Assembly: GCA_002455375.1 (NCBI GenBank)
Contig: DKKR01000050.1
Coordinates: 87,877-93,833, forward strand
DNA: 5,957 bases
Source: Bacteroidetes bacterium UBA6661
GTDB taxonomy: Bacteria > Bacteroidota > Bacteroidia > AKYH767-A > OLB10
Reading direction: 5' to 3'
Notes under the pieces: model-generated
Databases searched by the model: none
What the model was told of the DNA's origin: nothing
Seen by the model: only the letters and a program-made list of their open reading frames with translations
Part shown: piece after piece, positions 5,955 to 5,957 of the stretch
How positions within the stretch are numbered: position 1 is the stretch's first letter
Layout of the letters: each line of letters begins with the position of its first letter
Program-made: the position numbers and the translations under genes

Positions 5955-5957
5955 ACT

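Noticed and set aside
1..5957. Search by eye for tRNA, rRNA, CRISPR arrays, insertion sequences and attachment sites
   Set aside because: No repeat-spacer pattern, transposase, terminal inverted repeats or cloverleaf-like segment was seen.

Overview
The window reads as part of a Bacteroidota chromosome. It is A+T-rich, the starts lack clear Shine-Dalgarno sequences, and the protein families fit that phylum (cytochrome-c-bearing oxidase subunit, SCO protein with a C-terminal membrane anchor, short exported lipase). This assignment is by impression of codon use and families, not by a search. All five genes lie on the + strand.

Positions 1-4689 look like one respiratory operon with gaps of 12 bp, 25 bp and a 4-bp ATGA overlap. 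It contains: (i) the 3' end of a gene carrying a cytochrome c domain, probably the C-terminal part of an oxidase-type subunit II; (ii) a 13-helix heme-copper oxidase superfamily catalytic subunit most like the B (ba3) family; (iii) an SCO/SenC copper chaperone; (iv) a 640-residue fusion of a bc-type cytochrome b, two [4Fe-4S] clusters, an MvhD/FlpD-like domain, an extra membrane helix and an unassigned exported C-terminal domain. A plausible reading is a membrane electron-transfer chain in which the fusion protein exchanges electrons with quinone and cytoplasmic Fe-S carriers. The cytochrome c would then feed the heme-copper enzyme, with SCO handling copper assembly.

The catalytic subunit is not an ordinary oxidase. 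The three CuB histidines and the high-spin heme histidine are present. The active-site tyrosine position is glutamine (H-S-S-Q-Q), the second histidine of the H-F-H pair that ligates the low-spin heme is lysine (H-F-K), and most B-family K-channel residues are gone. This pattern fits a nitric-oxide-reductase-like or other non-canonical enzyme better than a proton-pumping oxidase. The substrate cannot be decided from the sequence alone.

A perfect 13-bp inverted repeat followed by seven T's lies inside the signal-peptide codons of the SCO gene, so the operon may be attenuated or partly terminated between the catalytic subunit and the SCO gene.

Positions 4690-4801 are a 112-bp A+T-rich gap that probably holds a promoter. 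Next come an exported class-3-type lipase (4802-5893), apparently unrelated to the respiratory genes, and a strong hairpin terminator (5920-5954) with A and T tracts on both sides that could work in both directions.
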